Both the position numbers and the translations under genes were made by a program. The notes under the pieces were generated by a model. It ran no database searches, was not told the DNA's origin, and saw only the letters and a program-made list of their open reading frames with translations. DNA of 8,642 bases from Clostridium sp. CAG:1219 (GTDB lineage Bacteria; Bacillota; Clostridia; TANB77; CAG-465): NCBI GenBank assembly GCA_000433335.1, contig HF996745.1:20222-28863 (forward strand), given 5' to 3'. Below are positions 5,358 to 8,642 of the stretch, piece after piece (position 1 is the stretch's first letter; the number at the start of each line of letters is the position of its first letter).

Positions 5358-7052
5358 ATGCCAAGTTGCTTAGGAATTCATTTTAGTGATAATGTTATAA
5401 GATATGCTAAATTAGTAACTGATAGTGCAAATAATGTAAGACTTGACCATTATGGAACAAGGATTGCAAAAGGCATTAGAAAAGATATAGTGGAAAGCAT
5501 TATAGATGAAACTTCTAGTGCTGAAATTCCAATTGTTACTAATGTGTTGAATGAAAATCTTGTTGAAGTATCAATATTTGATCAAGCTCAAGAAAGCCAG
5601 TATTCTCCAGATATAATGAAACTTGAGTTTGAGACTTGGTGCGAAAAAAATCAAAAAACACCGGATAAATATAAATATGTATATAAATTGTCAGATTATA
5701 GGACAGCTGAAAATAAACACAATGGTATTTTATGTATATCTTCTAAAGATGATATAGAACAGAGTACAAAAATAAATGATATAGTGGCTCAAGCCGCCTA
5801 TCCTTCAAAACTTTTATATACAGATCTTGCTCCGCAAGATGTTAGCAATTATATAATTGTAAATTTAGATGAAAAACTTTCAATAGAAACCGTAATAAAT
5901 AGAAAAATGTTTGATTATAAGCTATATACTATTGGAATAGCAGATGTCCTTTCTGCTGTTGAGATGAAGCTTGGAAATTATCAAAGGGCTTATGCTGCAT
6001 GTAAACAATTAAATGTTTATACTGAAGGCGAAGATACTAATGATAAAGAAGTTGCTTCTATAGTAGAACCTATATTACAAGAAATATTAAGAAATATTGC
6101 TTCAGTTGTAGAAGCAAACAAAGATACTATATCTAGGGTTTATATAACTGGTATGGGAATAATATTCAATAATATGGATGTTTTACTCACTGAGTATTTA
6201 GGTATCAAGACTTCAATATTAAAGCCAAAGTTTTTGTCTGATACATCAGATGTTAGAAGTATAGCAGAAGTTCTTGAAACTACTCAAGCTATGGTTATGG
6301 CATATAATTTCTTGATGAATAAAAATAGGTTTCTTGATTATGTGAAAAGAGTACCAGAGAAAAAGAAAAATGATTTCTTTGAAAATATAAAGGCTAAATT
6401 TTCTTCTGTAAAATTTAAGAAAAAAGAAAAGAAACAAAAAGAACCTGCAGAAAATGCTACTCAAAATGGTGTAAGTACTGCAGATCAAGTAAAAGAACAA
6501 AAGAAAATAAATATTAAAATGCCTGAAATAGAAAAGAATGTTGCACTAAATGTAATGGTAAGCTTGGCTACTATTGCTACTCTTATATTTATAGCATATC
6601 TTGCTTTTACAGTAATATATACTACAACAAACAATAAGATGATAGCTGACGTTACTAATAAAATAAATGCACTAAATGGAGAAATAGCAAAAGCAAATTC
6701 TGATATTCTATACATTGAAAGTAATACAAAAGAATATACTGACATTAATGATGATGTTGACACTTTAGTGTCACAAATTCAAACAGGACAGATAGGCAAA
6801 GTATCTACATATAATGTAGCATCATTTTTGCAAAAACTAATTAAAGTTATACCAAAAAATGTTACTTTAGATACTCTAAAATCTGATGACAATAAAAATG
6901 TAGTTATTACAATGTATTCAAATAAATATGCTGACCTTGGTTATTTTGTAGCACAGCTTAAACTTGAAGGAATACTAAATTCAGTAAAGGTAAACAAAAT
7001 AGAAAACTCAGCTGATAAAATAACAATAGAGATAGGCGGTGAGTTGCCATAA
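5358..7052 (+). CDS. pilMN: PilM-PilN fusion protein of a type IV pilus-like system (GspL-like layout)
   Basis: A protein of 564 residues in three parts. Residues 1 to about 325 are a PilM-like actin-fold domain: an N-terminal LGIHFSDNVIRYAKL strand-loop-strand, a second loop region NYIIVNLDEKLSIETVI (164-180), and an adenosine-loop-like VYITGMGIIFNNMDVLLTEYLG region (261-282). Residues 330-393 are a lysine-rich polar linker ending in INIKMPE (384-390), which resembles the INLLP peptide by which separate PilN proteins bind PilM. A single transmembrane helix (about 397-421) then leads to a coiled coil (424-475) and a PilN-like alpha-beta domain (485-564). PilM and PilN form the inner-membrane alignment complex of type IV pili; the same fused layout occurs in GspL of type II secretion, and PilMN fusions are known from clostridial pilus clusters. 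It is first in its operon, and its stop overlaps the next ATG by one base (TAATG). Confidence 0.85.
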   Translation: MPSCLGIHFSDNVIRYAKLVTDSANNVRLDHYGTRIAKGIRKDIVESIIDETSSAEIPIVTNVLNENLVEVSIFDQAQESQYSPDIMKLEFETWCEKNQKTPDKYKYVYKLSDYRTAENKHNGILCISSKDDIEQSTKINDIVAQAAYPSKLLYTDLAPQDVSNYIIVNLDEKLSIETVINRKMFDYKLYTIGIADVLSAVEMKLGNYQRAYAACKQLNVYTEGEDTNDKEVASIVEPILQEILRNIASVVEANKDTISRVYITGMGIIFNNMDVLLTEYLGIKTSILKPKFLSDTSDVRSIAEVLETTQAMVMAYNFLMNKNRFLDYVKRVPEKKKNDFFENIKAKFSSVKFKKKEKKQKEPAENATQNGVSTADQVKEQKKINIKMPEIEKNVALNVMVSLATIATLIFIAYLAFTVIYTTTNNKMIADVTNKINALNGEIAKANSDILYIESNTKEYTDINDDVDTLVSQIQTGQIGKVSTYNVASFLQKLIKVIPKNVTLDTLKSDDNKNVVITMYSNKYADLGYFVAQLKLEGILNSVKVNKIENSADKITIEIGGELP

Positions 7053-7843
7053 TGGAAAAGGATAATGTAAAAATATTGATATGTGTCATTTTATTTCTGA
7101 TGTTTGGCGGGCTTACAGTTCTATTTTGTATGTTAGATGTAAATCTTGGATTTATATCTACATCATCTATAGAAGGAATAATTGCAAAAAGAGAACAGCT
7201 TTTAAACTTAGAAAGCAAACTTGAATCAACTGAAAGTACGTATACTAATACAAAAAATAAAGTTGAAACTTCAAAAAAAGCTTTCACTACAGCTAAAAAT
7301 AAATATGAGGCTATAAGTGACGAAACAATTGATCTTATAAAAGAAGCTACTACAGAAGAAAATTATGACATCGAATATATGTGGATAAAACTTGGTAATT
7401 ATGCTTCTGTAAATAATTTAAAAATACTTTTGGTTGAACCTGGTGGCACTGTTACAGAAACTACAACAGGTGATTCTACGAAAACAGATGACGCTAACAC
7501 TAAAACTAGCACTACTAACACTAATAAGAGCACTTCTAATAATGCTAGTACGCCAGCTTCAAGTACTACGGCTTCAACTGATGCATCTAAAGCAGCAAAT
7601 ACTGCAACAACGGCTGCAGTTGAAAACACTACTGCAAATAATACAACTTCATCAAAAACCACAGACAATACACTTTTAACTGTTACACTTGAAGGAAGTT
7701 ATCTTAATATGTCTGATTTTGTTTTTGAAGTTGAAAATGATAAAGAACTTAGATTTAAACTTGATAATATGGAAGTAACATATGTTTCAGGTACAACAAT
7801 TAAAGCTAAATTTAATGTAAAAAATGTAATTATGATAAAATAA
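7052..7843 (+). CDS. pilO: PilO-like (GspM-like) alignment complex protein with a low-complexity insertion
   Basis: A protein of 263 residues. It has a short cytoplasmic N-terminus, one transmembrane helix (about 7-29), a coiled-coil region (about 40-100) and a C-terminal alpha-beta domain. This is the PilO/GspM plan: small N-terminal anchor, coiled coil, ferredoxin-like fold. The helix and strand WIKLGNYASVNNLKILLVEP (111-130) and the later LLTVTLEGSYLNMSDFVFEV stretch (208-227), plus the final strands, fit that fold. Between them, residues 132-206 are almost only Thr, Ser, Asn, Ala, Asp and Lys. Position directly after PilMN, overlapping it by one base, supports PilO, which pairs with the PilN part outside the membrane. 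The assignment rests on layout and context more than on conserved motifs, as expected for this poorly conserved family. Confidence 0.7.
   Translation: MEKDNVKILICVILFLMFGGLTVLFCMLDVNLGFISTSSIEGIIAKREQLLNLESKLESTESTYTNTKNKVETSKKAFTTAKNKYEAISDETIDLIKEATTEENYDIEYMWIKLGNYASVNNLKILLVEPGGTVTETTTGDSTKTDDANTKTSTTNTNKSTSNNASTPASSTTASTDASKAANTATTAAVENTTANNTTSSKTTDNTLLTVTLEGSYLNMSDFVFEVENDKELRFKLDNMEVTYVSGTTIKAKFNVKNVIMIK
7445..7669 (+). repeat. Thr/Ser/Asn low-complexity coding tract within the PilO-like gene
   Basis: This stretch encodes residues 132-206 of the PilO-like protein and is built of repeated ACT/ACA/AGT/AAT/GCT codons. One exact 10-base direct repeat, CTAACACTAA, recurs at 7494-7503 and 7515-7524, a 21-base period that keeps the reading frame. 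It is internally repetitive enough to expand or contract by slippage. Confidence 0.6.
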
Positions 7844-7862
7844 TTTAGAAAGGAGAGCTAAT

Positions 7863-8309
7863 ATGAATAAATCATTTGCTGTAACGTTTAGTATTTCTGT
7901 TATAATACTAGCAGCAGCGTCTGTTATAATGTTAATGTTATTGTTACCAAAACAACTTATATCACTTGAAACTAGTGTAGAAAATTATACTGGCGTAGAA
8001 AAGGCAAATTATACGTATACTAAAACTAAAGACATAAGCAAAGAAGCTCTTCTTAAAGAATATAAAATATCTTCAAATGATATAATTAACTTTAAGAATA
8101 AAAAAGGATACATTCCAGGTAATTCCGACCCATTTGCAAGAAAAGAAGAAACAAATGATGGTACATCAACTGGTACAAATACATCAGGAAATAAAAACAA
8201 CTCAAACGGTACTAACAATAGTTCTACTTCAAGTAGTGCCCAGGAAGCAAAAGATAAAACAACTAATAGTAATGGAGGAATTGAAAACCCACCAAGCACA
8301 TCCAAATAA
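7863..8309 (+). CDS. Small single-pass membrane protein, possibly PilP/GspC-like
   Basis: A protein of 148 residues. ATG 7863 follows AAAGGAG (7849-7855) with 7-base spacing. The N-terminus MNKSFAVTFSISVIILAAAS starts a transmembrane helix (about 6-28) with positive residues before and after. The outer part has a short folded-looking region (about 35-92) ending KKGYIPGNSDPFA (80-92), then a Ser/Thr/Asn/Gly-rich disordered tail (98-148). The Y-x-P-G-x-x-DPF pattern is reminiscent of the 'Y..GRRDPF' segment in PilP and GspC proteins, which link PilN/PilO or GspL/GspM to the outer parts of those machines, and the gene order fits. This is a short motif and inference only; it is not a pilin, since no prepilin peptidase site is seen. 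Treat as hypothetical membrane protein of the pilus-type operon. Confidence 0.5.
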   Translation: MNKSFAVTFSISVIILAAASVIMLMLLLPKQLISLETSVENYTGVEKANYTYTKTKDISKEALLKEYKISSNDIINFKNKKGYIPGNSDPFARKEETNDGTSTGTNTSGNKNNSNGTNNSSTSSSAQEAKDKTTNSNGGIENPPSTSK

Positions 8310-8310
8310 G

Positions 8311-8319
8311 AGGGGAAGG
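8311..8319 (+). promoter_or_regulatory. Ribosome binding site for a TTG-initiated gene
   Basis: AGGGGAAGG lies 7 bases before TTG 8327 and 1 base after the previous stop codon. No ATG occurs in that frame anywhere to the end of the window, which together fix TTG as the start. Confidence 0.7.
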
Positions 8320-8326
8320 TTATAAC

Positions 8327-8642
8327 TTGGAAGAAGAGAAAGTAAATAAAATTAGAAAAAAAAGAACTAATGTAAGAGGTAATGAAAAATCAAAAAATGG
8401 CGATACTGCATTTAAAAATACACTTATAATTGTATTATTAATAGTGTGTCTTATAGAGACAATATATATAATATTTTATACTTTAAATTTAAAGGAAAAT
8501 ACAGTAAAAAAGAGCTTTTTAAACTCTTATATAGAAATACAAAGAAATGTATCAACTTACCTTGTAGGCCAAAATTTTGAATCATATAATGCTTATAATT
8601 ATGCACAAATTTTGACTGGAGTTATAGTTGATGACAATGGAC
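8327..8642 (+). CDS. Unrecognised single-pass membrane protein, N-terminal part (runs off the window)
   Basis: An open frame from TTG 8327 to the window edge, 105 residues with no stop. The first 30 residues are strongly basic (including KIRKKRTNVRGNEKSK) and are predicted cytoplasmic. A transmembrane helix follows at about 32-54 (LIIVLLIVCLIETIYIIFYT), then an outer helix-rich segment with NTVKKSFLNSYIEIQRNVST, and the fragment ends GVIVDDNG. It lies 17 bases after the previous gene with a good ribosome binding site, so it belongs to the same operon. There is no N-terminal prepilin motif (short leader, G before F/M, glutamate at +5), so it is not an obvious minor pilin. I do not recognise the family. 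By position it may be another anchored component of the pilus-like apparatus. Confidence 0.75.
   Translation, partial: MEEEKVNKIRKKRTNVRGNEKSKNGDTAFKNTLIIVLLIVCLIETIYIIFYTLNLKENTVKKSFLNSYIEIQRNVSTYLVGQNFESYNAYNYAQILTGVIVDDNG

Noticed and set aside
7399..7679. Open frames on both strands over the low-complexity tract of the PilO-like gene
   Set aside because: The repetitive ACT/ACA codons are open in several frames (Val/Leu-rich on the minus strand, Leu/Gln-rich in a second plus frame); only the PilO frame has a start site and a sensible protein.
8009..8325. Minus-strand and second plus-frame ORFs over the small membrane protein gene
   Set aside because: These are shadows of the Ser/Thr/Asn-rich tail with no ribosome binding site or recognisable domain.
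1..8642. CRISPR array, tRNA/rRNA gene, transposase or prophage attachment site
   Set aside because: No regularly spaced repeats with unique spacers, no cloverleaf-like sequence, and no transposase or integrase-like protein was found in the frames examined.

Overview
This is a very AT-rich window from an endospore-forming, low-GC Firmicute, most likely a member of the Clostridia. The evidence is a complete eight-gene spoIIIA operon, AT-driven codon use, strong AGGAGG-type ribosome binding sites, and U-tailed hairpin terminators. All genes lie on the + strand.

Region by region: (1) 1-197 is the 3' end of a SNF2-family helicase gene, closed by a near-perfect hairpin terminator (203-240). (2) 320-5159 is spoIIIAA-AB-AC-AD-AE-AF-AG-AH, tightly packed with overlaps or gaps of a few bases, and ending at a long AT-rich hairpin terminator (5177-5230). 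These proteins form the mother-cell side of the SpoIIIA-SpoIIQ (A-Q) channel: an AAA/secretion-type ATPase (AA), GspF-like AB, small membrane proteins AC/AD, polytopic AE, and the ring-forming AF, AG and AH. (3) 5231-5357 is a short intergenic region with a plausible vegetative-type promoter and three phased copies of a 10-bp repeat. (4) 5358-8642 (running off the end) is a second operon encoding inner-membrane assembly components of a type IV pilus-like machine: a PilM-PilN fusion, a PilO-like protein with a Thr/Ser/Asn-rich insertion, a small single-pass protein with a PilP/GspC-like 'DPF' motif and a low-complexity tail, and the start of an unrecognised single-pass membrane protein that begins with TTG.

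The main point of interest is the second operon. It puts a type IV pilus or type II secretion style alignment complex directly downstream of the sporulation channel operon, where asp23/nusB or acc genes are common neighbours in other spore formers. The PilM part has degenerate nucleotide-binding loops, the fusion joint keeps an INLLP-like segment, and the PilO and PilP-like proteins carry unusual low-complexity sequence predicted to lie outside the membrane. No pilin, pilus ATPase or platform protein is visible here, so the system is incomplete within the window. The two operons are separated by a terminator and a promoter, so a functional link between them is only a hypothesis.
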